From: Brassica napus
Taxonomy: Eukaryota; Streptophyta; Magnoliopsida; Brassicales; Brassicaceae
Assembly (NCBI RefSeq): GCF_020379485.1
Contig: NC_063442.1
Coordinates: forward strand, 14,010,009 to 14,074,008
DNA length: 64,000 nt
Direction: 5' to 3'
Part shown: piece by piece, positions 10,884 through 23,214 of the stretch
Layout of the letters: each line of letters opens with the position of its first letter
How positions within the stretch are numbered: position 1 is the first letter of the stretch
Position numbers and translations under genes: made by a program
The notes under the pieces: generated by a model
The model's database searches: none
Seen by the model: only the letters and a program-made list of their open reading frames with translations
Told to the model about the DNA's origin: nothing

Positions 10884-12768
10884 CTATGGATAGTAGGTGG
10901 GGGCAGATGCCCCAGCATCGTCGTCGTCAGGAGGGAAGGTGGTGTAGTAACCACCGGATGCTGAACCGGAGCCTCCATACCATGGCTGGCTCTCAACCTC
11001 GTCAATCTCGTGCTCACTGTCAGAAGAAGCGAGGGATGGGGATTTGTTGCCGGAAGTGGAAGGTTGAGTGGGTGGGTTCCTCCACTTACGCTGAAGCTGC
11101 GCAGCAGTGAGGGGGAAGCCAAGAGCATCAGGCGGGGATGGGGGCTGGGGGTTTGAGGTGTTCGCGAAAGCGAAATCGGCTGAGCTACATCCAGCTATTC
11201 CTCCCCTAGTTAAGACATCAGCTACTTTCTTCATGAACTTGGCTGAAGTCTTTGCCTGCTTCTTCACAGTCTTGCTGAGCGCCTTGCACTTATCCTTCAG
11301 CTTTTCTATCGTTCTGTCCTGAGCTTTGTTCCACCTCTGGAGACGACCAATGTGGTCATGAGCATCACGGAGAGCTCCAGGGGGAAGGACTCCGTCATGG
11401 GGCTTGAAGTAGTAGCGCGGAGGTCCATAGATATGCTCAGACGTGTCTGCAACAGGCGAGTCAGGTTGCGTAGGGACACTCCTTCTCCTTGATGAAGCTG
11501 CTTGAATTGGATCGAGAGGCCCGTGTTCTCCGAGAAAGTACTCCTGGGGAATGTTGAAGCTGACAGCTCCTGGTATCTCTAAACTCGTCAGGTTCCGGTT
11601 TGGAAGAACCACCTCGACTGGCTTGCCCTGCAAGTAGTAGTGGTAGACGTAGTCCTTCCCATACATCCCACTGAAATAGGTGGCAATCCTCAAGTAGGTG
11701 CCATCAATGAACCTAGGCCCCGCTGCGTCCTTTCCCAAGGGAACATTCAGAAATTGGAGCAGTGGTGTGATCATTCCGCCTATCCCCATCTTTGGGCGCG
11801 AATCAGTGGTGTACCACGCCCAGTCTCTGTAGTGTTCGAGACGGCCCACAAAGAAACTGACCATCCCAAAGGTAGCATAGATATCAGTGCTGGGAAGGGG
11901 TAACACTCCAGGTTGAGCGTAAGGACGGATAGCCGGACAGAGCAGTCGCATGTCTTCCTCAGTAACATTACCAGCTTGCTTCCGTGGGTAGAAAGCATGG
12001 ACTAGCAATCTGTGGAGGTAGCGTACAGACGGGTGTCGGATGTGTGAGTTCTTGTCAGCCCCGGTAGAGTGCCTGTTTCCAGTGATCAACTTCCAAAGCT
12101 CTGTGGGAGGTTCTCACACTTGGGAAGTGAGTGGTCTTCTAGGTCTTGGAACCCCATGACCCTCCCAATGTCCTTGAAGTTCATGTTGTATTCTCTTCCA
12201 TTGACCTTGAACGTGATTTTTCCCCATCCTTGCCTCACATGCGCCGTGTCGTGGTAAGTGACCACAAGAGAGGATAGGAACTGACAAGTGACATCCTTGT
12301 AGAAAGGATAAGCCATGGTGAGGAGTTTTGGCATCTTCAAATGTCCCAGCATCGCCTCAATATCGGATTCTAGGCCCAACTCCTTCAGCAAATCGAGGTC
12401 GGCGAACCTGGTTGGAGCCCAAGTGACCCCATTCTTCAAGTGATCATACAGCTCCTCCACAGATGGAGTTTTTGCCCTGTCTCGATCAACAGCAACCCCT
12501 TTTCCTTTGACATCTTGGCTTTCTTCGTAGGTGCCTGCTCATCAGCACTCTCAGTTTCACTCTCCTCATGAGTGGGAACTGCTACACTTTTCCCTGCCCT
12601 CTTCTCTTGTTCTTTCGATTTCCTTGCAGCCAAAGTCTGCTGTCGAACAGTTCTCTGCGTCCCTGAGCCAGTTGGCTCGCAGGATAAAGCTTTTCCTCTT
12701 AGTGCAAACTCTTTTCTTTCAGCTTCTTGCTTCTCAGCTTCCAACTTTCCCTTTGTCTTCTTAACCAT
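10884..12768 (-). pseudogene. Athila env-like (ATHILA-domain) ORF, broken by frameshifts
   Basis: The frame opens with MVKKTKGK at 12768 and continues in three pieces in different phases: 12768 to about 12500, 12500 to about 12110, and 12089 to 10884. The first break lies near a GGGG/AAAA run at about 12500 and the second near 12110. The middle piece has the ATHILA hallmark of a plant-specific domain around KVNGREYNMNFKDIGRVMGF. The last piece continues it with FYPRKQAGNVTEEDMRLL, then a basic coiled-coil-like stretch (RLQRWNKAQDRTIEKLKDK) and a polar, acidic C-terminus. Athila elements place this frame where retroviruses have env, but I see no clear signal peptide or membrane anchor, so env-like describes position only. 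Confidence 0.75.
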
Positions 12769-14036
12769 TTTCACCTGAAAAGTAAAAACTTGAAAAGGGA
12801 TAAGTAGATGGAAGTAAAGAAAAACAAGATTTGCAAGAGAAAATTGCAAAAGTGAACTTAACAAATGAATTATCAATTTAAACTCAAGTTCAACACAATG
12901 CAACAATTCTCACTCTTGTAACACCTTAACACATCTAGTTCACCCACAAACTCACCCAATTAAGGTCAAATTCGAAAATCCCTAATTCCATGAACCCTAA
13001 TTTTGCCAAAGTGCAAATTAAACTCAATTTCACCATTAATTCAACAACCCAACTTGATAGATAAACTTTCCCTAGTCTATTTCACCACAATCTAGCAAGA
13101 AAGTGACCAAATTTCGACTTTCAAATTCTAGGGTTCATGGACCTACGAATTTGAATTTAAAAACTCAATACCTTGCTCTGGATGAAAGGAAATGGTGAAT
13201 GGGTGGTGAGGAATAGGCTACAGGGGCGAAAGCTTGGTTTAGAAACAAGAACTAGTTGATTTGGGTGAGAATTGAGAAGGTTTTGGGATTTTTGGTGTGG
13301 GTGAGTTTGAGAGAGTTTGTGAGTTTGTGAGAGGAGGGGAGAGTGAGAGAGATAGAGTCGCGGGGGTTGGGGGTAGGGTTAGGGTCGTCCGGTTCGGTCT
13401 AGGGTGGTTAGGGTCGGTTTACTTGAATTAAACCGGGGTTTAGAGTTAGGAAACTTACCTGGACCGGTTCGGGAGCGACGTGAGGGTGTCGCTGGGAGAG
13501 GTCGCTCCCGAGTCGTTTCCTCGCGTCGTGTTTCGACAAAACCGCGAGCGACCTTGAAGTGTCGCTCTAGAAACCTCGCTCTGGGCTGGAGCGACTTCAA
13601 GGTGTCGCTCTAGGACGTCGCTCCGGGTCAGTTTTTGAGCTCCGTTTCGTCGAAAACGCGAGCGACTCCGAGGTGTCGCTCCCATAATGTCGCTCCCAGC
13701 TGGAGCGACCTTTCGGCCTCGCTCCGAGACCTCGCTCTGAGGCGATTTTTCTTGATCCGACGACGAAAACGCGAGCGACCTTGGAGTGTCGCTCTCGAAA
13801 CCTCGCTCCCAGCTGGAGCGACCTTGAGGTGTCGCTGTGAGACCTCGCTCCCACGCACGACTCCTGCTCAAAACTGAACCGATCAAGCACCTGCACACAA
13901 CTCTCTCTCTTTTTTTTTTTTTATGCAATAAGATGAAAAATGAAAATACCAATGCAATATATACAAGGATACGCATGGGACTTCCTCCCAAGTGAGCTTG
14001 TTTTAAGTCCCGAGCTTGACTTTGCCTCCTTTTAGA
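12769..14036 (-). other. Athila spacer between pol and env-like frame
   Basis: A noncoding 1.27 kb in element sense, including a G-rich patch (13200-13400) and the AGCGAC/GTCGCT array at 13474-13849. Frames of 60-180 codons here reflect the repeat and are not conserved domains. A short T run lies at 13910-13921, and a sequence at 13980-14000 (cttcctcccaagtgagcttg) loosely resembles the polypurine tract. Confidence 0.6.
13474..13849. repeat. AGCGAC-8-GTCGCT array in the Athila interior
   Basis: It has the same grammar as in the LTRs. Six AGCGAC words are followed after exactly 8 bases by GTCGCT, and a seventh is degenerate. Three higher-order units begin with (a)acgcgAGCGAC at 13547, 13661 and 13774, a period of 113-114. 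The arms are frequently extended by gctgg or gagg. The 8-nt spacers vary while their length does not. Confidence 0.95.
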
Positions 14037-17000
14037 TTAGGCCGGGGTAGGATCAGACAGTGGAGTTGAAACCCCATCTTCCTCTGGTGCAGTAGCCATG
14101 TAGAGCTTAACCCTTTGTCCATTGACTGTGAAGTCTCTTCCATCAGTGCTCCACAAAACTATTGCTCCATATGGCCTAACCTCCTTGACTTTGAAAGGAC
14201 CGGACCACCTTGACTTAAGCTTTCCTGGAAACAACTTCAGCCTAGAGTTGTAGAGAAGCACTTGATCTCCTTCTTTAAACTCTCTCTTAAGGATGTTCTT
14301 GTCATGGAAAGCTTAGTCTTCTCCTTGTAGATTCTTGAGTTCTCAAAAGCATCCATTCTTATCTCATCAAGCTCGTGTAGCTGAAAGAGCCTTTTCTCCT
14401 TGGCACTCTTGATGTCAAAGTTCAGCAACTTTATTGCCCATAGTGCCTTGTACTCAAGCTCCACTGGCAGATGGCAAGCTTTCCCATACACTAGGTTGAA
14501 AGGTGTGGTGCCCAGTGGTGTCTTGTACGCTGTCCTATAAGCCCAAAGTGCATCGTCAAGCTTATTGGACCAATCCTTCCTTGTAATCCCCACAATCTTC
14601 TCCAGGATAGATTTGATCTCCCTGTTAGAAATCTCAACTTGGCCACTTGTTTGGGGATGATAAGGAGTTGCCACCTTGTGCTTCACACCGTTCTTCTTGA
14701 GAAGTCCCTCAAGCAGTTTGTTAATGAAGTGGGAACCTCCATCACTGATTACAACTCTTGGAACTCCAAACCTTGGGAAGATGATGCTCTTGAACATCTT
14801 GATTACAACTCTAGCATCATTGGTGGGGCTTGCAATGGCTTCCACCCATTTGGAGACATAATCAACAGCCACAAGGATATATTTGTTGCCAAAAGATGAT
14901 GGAAATGGTCCCATGAAGTCAATACCCCAGACATCAAACACTTCAACTTCAAGGATTGGATTTTGAGGCATCTCATTCCTCTTGGTGATGTTTCCTCTTC
15001 TTTGGCAAGAATCACACTTCGAAACAAAGTCTTGTGTATCCTTGAACATATGTGGCCACCAGAATCCAGCTTGTAATACTTTTGCAACTGTTTTGAAGGT
15101 GGCAAAGTGACCTCCATAGGATGATCCATGACACTGTGCAAGGATCCCATCAATCTCCTCATTTGCAACCACTCTCCTATAAAGCTGATCCTTGCAGAGA
15201 ATGTAGAGGTAGGGCTCATCCCAGTAGTATCTTTTCACATCCTTGTAGAACTTTTTCTTGGCATAGCCCACAAGATTCAGAGGTTCTCTTCCTGTGGCTA
15301 GGTAGTTCACCAAATCAGCATACCAGGGTTCTTTCTCCTCTGTTGCTTTGACTTCTTCCAGCTTCCTACCAGTCTCACAAACTGCTATCACTGCTTCGAT
15401 AGCCATGATCTGCTCCTCAGGAAGTCCTTCGTCAATAGGGATACCAGACTCTACCCTCAACCTGGACAAATGATCAGCTACTCCATTCTCAACTCCAGGT
15501 TTGTCCTTGATCTCCATATCAAACTCTTGGAGCAAAAGGATCCACCTCAAAAGCCTGGGTTTTGCATCCTTCTTGGCCAAAAGGTGTCTCAAGGCAGCAT
15601 GATCTGTGTAGACAATGACTTTAGACCCAACCAAGTAGCTCCTGAACTTCTCAAAGGCAAAAACAATTGCCAGCATCTCCTTCTCTGTTGTGGCATACCT
15701 CATCTGAGCATCATTGAGGGTTTGGCTGGCATAGTAGATCACATGGGTTTTGCCATCTTTCTTCTGCCCCAGAACAGCTCCCACAGCATAGTCACTGGCG
15801 TCACACATGATCTCAAAAGGGAGATCCCAATCAGGTGGCTGGACAATTGGGGCACTAACGAGTTCACCTTTCAGCTTCTTGAAAGCTTGTAGACATTCCA
15901 CATCAAAACTGAAGGTAGCTTCCTTGCACAGCAGCCTGGTCAAAGGTCTAGTGATCATGGAGAAATCCTTGATGAACCTCCTGTAGAATCCAGCATGACC
16001 AAGAAAACTCCGGATGTCTTTCACTGTCTTTGGTGGAGGCAGACCAACCATAACATCGATTTTGGCTTTATCCACCTCAATCCCCTTCTCTGAAATCTTG
16101 TGTCCTAGCACAATCCCTTCCTTGACCATGAAGTGACACTTCTCCCAATTCAGCACAAGGTTGGTGTCTTCACATCTCTGTAGGACCCTGCACAAATTTG
16201 ACAAACAAGCAGAAAACGAAGATCCGTAGACAGAGAAATCATCCATAAATACCTCCACAACATCCTCAATCAGATCAGAGAAAATTGACATCATGCACCT
16301 TTGAAAGGTGGCTGGAGCATTACATAGACCAAATGGCATCCTTCGATATGCAAAGGTACCATAGGGACATGTGAATGTCGTTTTCTCTTGATCATTGGGA
16401 TGTATGGGGATTTGGAAAAATCCTGAGTACCCATCAAGGAAACAATAGAATGGGTGATTTGCAAGTCTCTCAAGCATCTGATCAATAAATGGTAATGGGA
16501 AATGATCCTTTCTAGAAGCAGAGTTTAGTTTCCGGTAATCAATGCACATTCTATGACCTGTGATGGTTCTTGTTGGTATCAATTCATCCTTGTCATTTTT
16601 AATCACAGTGATACCACCTTTCTTTGGTACAACATGCACAGGTGATACCCATTTAGAATCTGAGATAGGGTAAATAACACCAGCATCTAGGAGTTTAAGA
16701 ATCTCCTTCTTTACAACATCCTTCAGGTTAGGATTTAACCTTCTTTGATGCTCGATAGAAGTCATTGATTCATCCTCAAGATGTATCCTATGCATGCACA
16801 AAGAGGGTGATATCCCCTTGATGTCATCTAGTGAGTAACCTATTGCCTTTCTAAATCTTTTAAGTGTTTTCAAAAGTTCAGATAGCTCATTTTCAGTAAG
16901 TTCACTACTCACAATGACAGGGTAAGTTTCATTAGGACCAAGGAATGCATACCTTACACCATGGGGAAGAGGTTTAAGCTCCACTTTAGGTGCCTTAAGC

Positions 17001-19669
17001 TCACTCCAGTCATCTTGCTGGGTGTCCTCTTGTTGAGTGACTGAGACTTGTTGGTGAACCATCTGTGGAAGCTCCTCGTACTGATCCTTACTGAAAAACC
17101 CCTGGTGTGAATCCAGCATCATCCCATAGGCAGTACTCTCCAGGTTCTCAATCACCTCAGCCTCTTTCTCTACAGTTAAAGCATGCTGTAGAGGGTCCTC
17201 TAGTGACAACTCTTCAAGGAGTTCATCAGCAAGGGCGTCCATCTCTTCAATGTAGAACACTTGCCCTTGAACTGTTGGCCTCCTCATTACTTCCTTGATG
17301 TCGAAATGGAGAACGTGCCCTTTACCCAGATGGAGATCAATCTTGCCTTCTTTCACATTAACAATAGCTCCTGCTGTGGCTAAGAAAGGTCTTCCAAGGA
17401 TTAAAGGATCTTGAGCTTCTTCACCCATTTCAAGCACCACAAAGTCTGTAGGGATCTCATAATTTCCAACCATCACTGGGAGGTCCTCTAAGATACCCAC
17501 AGGGTACTTCACTGAACGATCAGCCAATACCAGAGAAAGTCTACACTTCTTGTACTGAGTGAAGCCGAGCTTCTTAGCAACAGATAGGGGCATCAAGCTG
17601 ACACTAGCTCCCAAATCGCAGAGACATCTATCAAATACCATAGGTCCAAGAGCACAAGGTAATGTGAAGCATCCTGGATCTTCTAGCTTCTTTGGAATGA
17701 CCAGTCTCTGAATGATAGCACTGCACTCATGAGTGAGAATCACCATGCCCTCCATCTCTTTCTTCTTTGCAGCTACAGCATCTTTGAGGAACTTGCTGTA
17801 CTGAGGGATCAGCATGAAAGCGTCAATAATGGGCATTGTGACCTGGACTTCACTCATTTGCTTGTCAAACAAAGCTTTGTACTTCTCTAGCAGCTGCCTC
17901 TTGAATCGACCTGGGAATGGAAGCTTGGGTTCATAGGCAGGAGGAACAAAAGAGTTTTCACTTGCAGGAGTGACAACTTCACCATCTTTAACTGTTTTCT
18001 TCTCTTCTCCAACTTTTCCTTTTCCTTTTGCTTCCACTATCTTTTCCAAGATCTCGTCATTGATCTTCTCATCAACAATCACCACTTCATCATCTATGGT
18101 GATGGCAACCTCCTCACTTTGTTTCTCAGCATCCTTGGTGAGAGTTCTCTGAGGTAACTCCTTACCACTCCTGAGAGTGATAGCTTTCATGGTTTCCTTG
18201 GGGTTTTGCTCAGATTTTCCAGGTAGAGAACCTTGTTGGCGATTTTGTTGAGTGTTCATGGCAGCAAACTGGTTCTCCAAAGCTCTGAACTTGTTGTTGA
18301 GCTCATTGTAGCTCCCATCAATCTTTGAGTGAAGATTCTTCAACTCATAGCCAACATGCTTCTCACTTCTTGTTTGAGACTCCATGATTTGTTTCAGTAG
18401 AGCATCAGTGCTGCTGACTTGAGGAGTGGAGGTAGAGGGATTAGATTGTTGTTGGGAAGAATGGTTGCCCTTGTTGTTGAATCCAGGAGGAGGGTTTTGC
18501 TGAGGTTGATAGCTGCCTTGCTGATTGTTCCGAGGCTGATAACCACTCTGTTGGTTGTTGGAATAGGATTTCTGTTGGTAGTTGTTGTACTGAAAGTTGG
18601 GTTCTTTCTTGTACCAGCTACCATTGTTGTTGATGAAACACAGCTCTTCCTGACCTTCCAAACCCTCAACTTCATGGACAACAACTGGTGTCTCTTGGTT
18701 TGGGTTGCCAACAAAGTGCAGCTGCTCTTGGGTAGCTTTATCAGCAATGAGGATGTCTATCTTATCCTGTAGAGCCTTCAATTCCTTCCTCGTCTGCTTA
18801 TCATCAGTTCTACTGCCTCTGTCGTGGTCTCCACTGTAGACTGCATCACTCTTAACCATGTTGTCAACCAGCTCCTCTGCATCCTCCTCAGTTCTCCCCA
18901 AGAAGAACCCATTACTAGCTGTATCCAGTCTGGCCCTGTACTTAGGGAGAGCACCACGGTAGAATGTGCTCAGCAAGCTCTCCTTAGAGAAACCATGGTG
19001 TGGGCATTGAGCTTGGTAGCCCTTGAATCTCTCCCAGGCTTCACTGAAACCTTCCAAGCCCTTCTGTTGAAAGCTGGAGATATCGTTTCTCAGCTTAGCA
19101 GTTCTTGAAGTAGAGAAGAACTTCTCCAAGAATGCTTTCTTGCAGTCATCCCAAGTGGTAATGGAGTCGCTGGGTAGAGACTTCTCCCACTGACGTGCCT
19201 TATCTCCCAAAGAGAAAGGGAATAGCTTGAGCTTTAAGGCATCTTCGGACACACCATTGGTTTTTGACAACCCACAATAGCTGTCGAACCTGTCCAAGTG
19301 ATCAAATGGATCCTCTAGAGCCAAGCCATGATACTTGTTGTTCTCGATCACGTTGAGGAGTCCTGACTTGATCTCAAAGTTGTTGGCTGCCACAGCGGGT
19401 GCTCGGATTCCCAATCTATGACCATGGATGTTTGGACGGTCGTAAGTGCCAATGGGTCGAGCTGCTCGCTGTTGGTTAGGTGGACCATTGTTGTTAGCGC
19501 CATTGACGCCTGCATCTTCTTGATGAACGTCTCCCATGTCAATGTTCAGTCTCTGCAATTGAGCTTGATGTTCTTCTTCTCTTCTCTTTCTAGCACACTC
19601 TCTCTCTAAAGCTCTGATGTCTGCTGCTCTTGGAACTAGGTTTGATGGACCCCTGCTCCGCAAGTTCAT
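14037..19669 (-). CDS. Athila gag-pol polyprotein, 3' end frameshifted
   Basis: The frame is open for 1833 codons (19738-14237). I prefer the second Met ([10 protein letters not shown], 19669) because the 23 residues upstream are hydrophobic leader-like and unlike Athila Gag. Numbered on the full frame, visible parts are the Gag domain (about 130-285), a Gln/Asn-rich linker without a CCHC knuckle, an aspartic protease [11 protein letters not shown] (about 709), reverse transcriptase with FMDD at about 1164, RNase H starting CDASDYAVG (about 1313), and integrase with an HHCC finger (HFATFK ... CDSCQRR) and catalytic Asp in [10 protein letters not shown] (about 1664). At about 14313 one base appears missing, so the integrase C-terminal tail continues in another phase to 14037. 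Pol core residues look intact, as expected for a young copy. Confidence 0.92.
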
Positions 19670-19779
19670 ACACCTGTAGATTAAAGGGAGGTGAAGAAGA
19701 GTCAGTAACAAAAGAAAATAAAAATGACTTAGTCTCAAGCAATTGACTAAATCTCAATGTTTAAATCTATTCAGAATTT

Positions 19780-19793
19780 GGCAACGGCGCCAA
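19780..19793 (-). promoter_or_regulatory. Athila primer-binding site, tRNA-Asp type
   Basis: On the minus strand it reads TTGGCGCCGTTGCC, two bases inside the 5' LTR. Athila and related gypsy elements use this tRNA-Asp-complementary word to prime minus-strand DNA. Confidence 0.9.
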
Positions 19794-19795
19794 TT

Positions 19796-21271
19796 TGATG
19801 TTAGGAGTTTTCAAGGCTCCTAAGACAAATGCTGTAGTATAAATGATTGTCGAACCAGTTCTGAGAGATATCAAAGCACCGAGAATGCAAGTAATCACTT
19901 AATCTAAGTGCAACCAATGATTTAGATGGGTTTTTAAACTATGACTAATTAAAAGAAATAACTAAATGATACTTTCTTAACTATTGGAAAAGAGAACTCA
20001 TGGATATAGGGATTAGACCTCGGGTGATCAAGTTTCGAACTAAAGATGGCAAACGATCAATCAATCTATTAACCTTAAGCTTGGACACGATCCTAAACAA
20101 ACTCTATGTCTAGATGAATGCTCATTTACTTAACACAATTCAAACATCAAATGTCTTTGGTTGAATAATATGAAAGCAATCGTAACTAGCAAGTCCAATG
20201 GCTATCTTAGCACCTCTAACAACAAATGTCTTTGGCAAAGTATGCTAAAAGCTAAGAAGAGTTGTCTCGGGCATTTCCTCGAACACCTTTCGGGGGGGGG
20301 GGGAAATGCCTAAGGCTCAACTACTGAGTGGCCAACTCAGAAGATGCATTATGCTCACTCAACTAGCAAGGAAATATGAATGACCTACACTAAAACATCC
20401 TAGTTCTAACCTAATCACCCTCAATCTCCCTAACCCATGAATTCAAAAGGTGATTACTCACTAATCTCCATGATTCCTCTTAAACCCATGTTGGATTTTA
20501 GATTAATCATGTAGAGAAACACAGGAAATAGATAAGAACACAGAATTCTCAATAATAATAAACTGATCAATTGATTCAAAGAGATCACTTTCCAAAGGTT
20601 TTTGGTGGTTTTTCTAAGAACAAAGATGATCTGCCTCCTGGTGGCTTACAGAGTATTAAAACATAGGTTTAGAAAATAAAAACGTGCATAATGAAATGAC
20701 CAAAAGGCCCTTGAGAAATCATAAGTTCGAGTGAAATTGAGACGCGCAGCGACCTCGGCTCGTCGCTCCGACAAGTCGCTCCAGGCTTCGGGAGCGACCT
20801 CGCTGGGTCGCTGCGAGAGGTCGCTCCGAGAGCGATTTCGTGTCTCCGAGAACCAAAATGGCGAGCGACTTCTCCCTGTCGCTCTGGTAAGGTCGCTCCA
20901 AGCTTCGGGAGCGACTTCAACACGTCGCTCTGGAAGGTCGCTCCGAGGTCAAAATGTGTGTCTCCGGATGTGAAAACGCGAGCGACTTTGTGCAGTCGCT
21001 CTGGATGAGTCGCTCCGGGATGTGGTGCACAGCGACCTCATGCCGTCGCTCCGAGAAGTCGCTCCAGGCAGTGCTCGTCCAAAGACCACTCTAATCACCT
21101 CCTTTGAGCTTCAAATGCACCCAAATGTCTCCAGAAACTCCATGTGGTACTCAAATACCTGATAGAGACATATGTATGCAAAATGCAACCTAGACATGGC
21201 TAAATCCTAATCTATATGATGAAAATGCACATGAATAAATGGATAAGACAATGTAAATATGCAAGATATCA
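19796..21271 (-). repeat. Athila right LTR (5' LTR of the element)
   Basis: 1476 bp, TG...CA, nearly identical to the left LTR. It should carry the element's promoter. The outer edge is fixed by the gcggt duplication at 21272-21276 and by resumption of the LINE. Confidence 0.95.
20748..21063. repeat. AGCGAC-8-GTCGCT array in the right Athila LTR
   Basis: Same array as 8827-9142, same length (316 bases), with one base change (cttcaacac versus cttcagcac) inside a spacer. Confidence 0.95.
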
Positions 21272-21276
21272 GCGGT

Positions 21277-22495
21277 CCCAACGGTGTCTACTGATCGAAC
21301 CAAAAACTAGCCATGTTCCCATTTTGGACAGTGGATGTGATAAACGGACGTGCTAGAGGTCTGAGGTTTAGCAGAGACTTCCAGTGCCATGAATCTTGAG
21401 TGCTCAGTTAGAGACCAACAACTTGAGTTGCCAAGATGGTAATACTTGTGCCAAGCCACCCATAAAGAACCCCCTTCCGCAAACAAGAGCCAAATCAGTC
21501 GAAGGCATAGTGTTTTATTCTAGGTCTCAAAACGTCTCGGACCCAATCCACCTTCTCTCTTTGATAGACAACAAGCAGCCCAAGATACCTTTGTGAAGGC
21601 AGGGCCCTCAATCTGTCCAGACCATAGAAATTTGGAGCAGAGAGACTCAATCTTCTTGATACAGCCTTTAGGTAAGATGAAAGTTGTTATACAATAGACA
21701 ATGATTCCAGAGATTACGGACTTTATAAGAACAAGCCTTCCTGCAAAAGACAACTGCCTTGCTGACCACACATTAAAGGTTCCTGGGATTTTATCTAGCA
21801 GCAATGGAATATTCTGAAACTCTCAGCTTTCGATGCATCAATGGAAGTCCTATAACAGATCGGTAGGGAACCCATAGGAAAGCCATAATTAATATTAGTG
21901 TTAGTTTCCTGCTGATCGAGACCGGCAGTAAATAACTCCACCTTGCTCTGATTTATTTCAAGGCCAGATCTGCTGGCAAAGTCGTCGAGAGTTTCTGAAA
22001 TACCATGAAGAGATGAATTGCTACCATCACCATCATAGAACCATGACATCATCTGCAAACATCAGGTGAGAAATGTCTATAGGTTCAGAGTTGGGATGGT
22101 ATCTGATGTAACCTGACTCATAGCGTGATTTGAGCAGTCTAGAAAAGACCTCCATTGTCAAGACAAAGAGATAAGAGGATAAAGGGTCCCCCTGTCTCAG
22201 ACCTCTCCTTCTTTTGAAAAAACCCCCAGATTTTTCCATTTACACAGATTGTGAAAGAGGCTGTAGTAATGCACTCGGAAATCCAATTAACAAATCTCTG
22301 AGGCATGCCCAGAGCATTAAGAGTGGTAATGACAAAATCTCATCTTACAGAGTCGAAAGCTTTACGAAGATTAACTTTCAACATAGCACGAGGAGAGATA
22401 TTAGACCTTTTATATCCTTGAACAAGCGCTGTTGCCAACAGAACATTTTATGCCAAGAGTCTGCCAGGCAAGAGTCTGCCAGGAAGTCTTCCAAT
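21277..22495 (-). mobile_element. LINE fragment, reverse transcriptase part
   Basis: Minus-strand frames in several phases encode a non-LTR reverse transcriptase: an MLKVNLRKAFDSVRW stretch near 22390-22340, RRGLRQGDPLSSYLF near 22200, the catalytic LMFADD near 22045, then SGLEINQSK and the thumb region (RQLSFAGRLVLIKSV) near 21745. Frameshifts and stops separate them, so it is inactive. Upstream of about 22495 the similarity ends after a duplicated aggcaagagtctgcc word, so the LINE is 5'-truncated or rearranged. With 6995-7888 it is one element split by Athila. Confidence 0.85.
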
Positions 22496-23214
22496 TAACC
22501 TTCTTCGAGAAGATTCAGTCAGATCTGTACGCTTAACCCTAATACAATGAACGGTTACAGATATGAAGAAATACATAAATAAATCAGTGAAGATGATGAA
22601 CTTACAGTCGGAAGATGAGATATTATGGTCACCAACGACAGCAGCGGTTTCAGATCTGCAAAACAAGACGGGAAATAACAAATCAGACTACAAACTCGGT
22701 TTGCCTTAAGTAAAACACTGAACTCAACAGTAAAGAGGAAGAATTTACCGGCAGAGGAGGAGTTCGACGAAACAAAACGGTTTCAAAACTGACCAAAAAG
22801 AGAGGGTTAGTTTACTACTCAGCCGCAATGAAGGGGAAACAAGATTCGACATATGAACCAGATTACCGGCGGTGGAACGACGAAAAACCCAGATTCGCCG
22901 AAAAATTAATTTGATTATATATAAAAAGTAGTCTTCAAATTTACACATACATAACAGCATATCAATATCTTATAGAACTTGTTTATAATCAATTATTAAT
23001 ATCATATCATAAGGAACTAAACTCTAAAATATTAAATAAAAATGAATGGATTAATTAGTTTTTTCTATGCAATTACTAACATCTATTATTAAAAGAATGG
23101 ACTTAAAATGTGCTAAAAGGTTGAAATATAAAAATGAATCAATACAATTAAAAGGGAAGAAGTTTTAATAAATCTACTTAAAAAAGTTGTTTAGACCCTT
23201 TCATTAACTAATAA
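22496..23214. other. Gene-free stretch next to LINE and Helitron
   Basis: 22500-22900 has moderate GC content and minus frames of 71-77 codons that I do not recognise. It could be LINE 5' leader or remains of a host exon. 22950-23214 is AT-rich with nothing visible. Confidence 0.5.

Larger units (their letters stand above)
7889..21271 (-). mobile_element. Complete Athila-type Ty3/gypsy LTR retrotransposon (13.4 kb)
   Basis: It is bounded by LTRs at 7889-9350 and 19796-21271 and by a perfect 5-bp duplication gcggt (7884-7888, 21272-21276). The minus-strand order is 5' LTR, tRNA-Asp-type primer-binding site, gag-pol, a repeat array, an ATHILA-type env-like region, a long noncoding stretch with a 63-nt A tract, polypurine tract, and 3' LTR. 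By eye the LTRs differ at about seven bases plus four short length changes, roughly 0.5 percent, so it inserted recently. It is nested inside a LINE. Frameshifts in the env-like region and at the pol 3' end suggest it is not fully autonomous. Confidence 0.95.

Noticed and set aside
13379..13991. Frames up to 178 codons in the Athila spacer
   Set aside because: Same repeat artefact. No domain, and overlapping frames on both strands are equally open.
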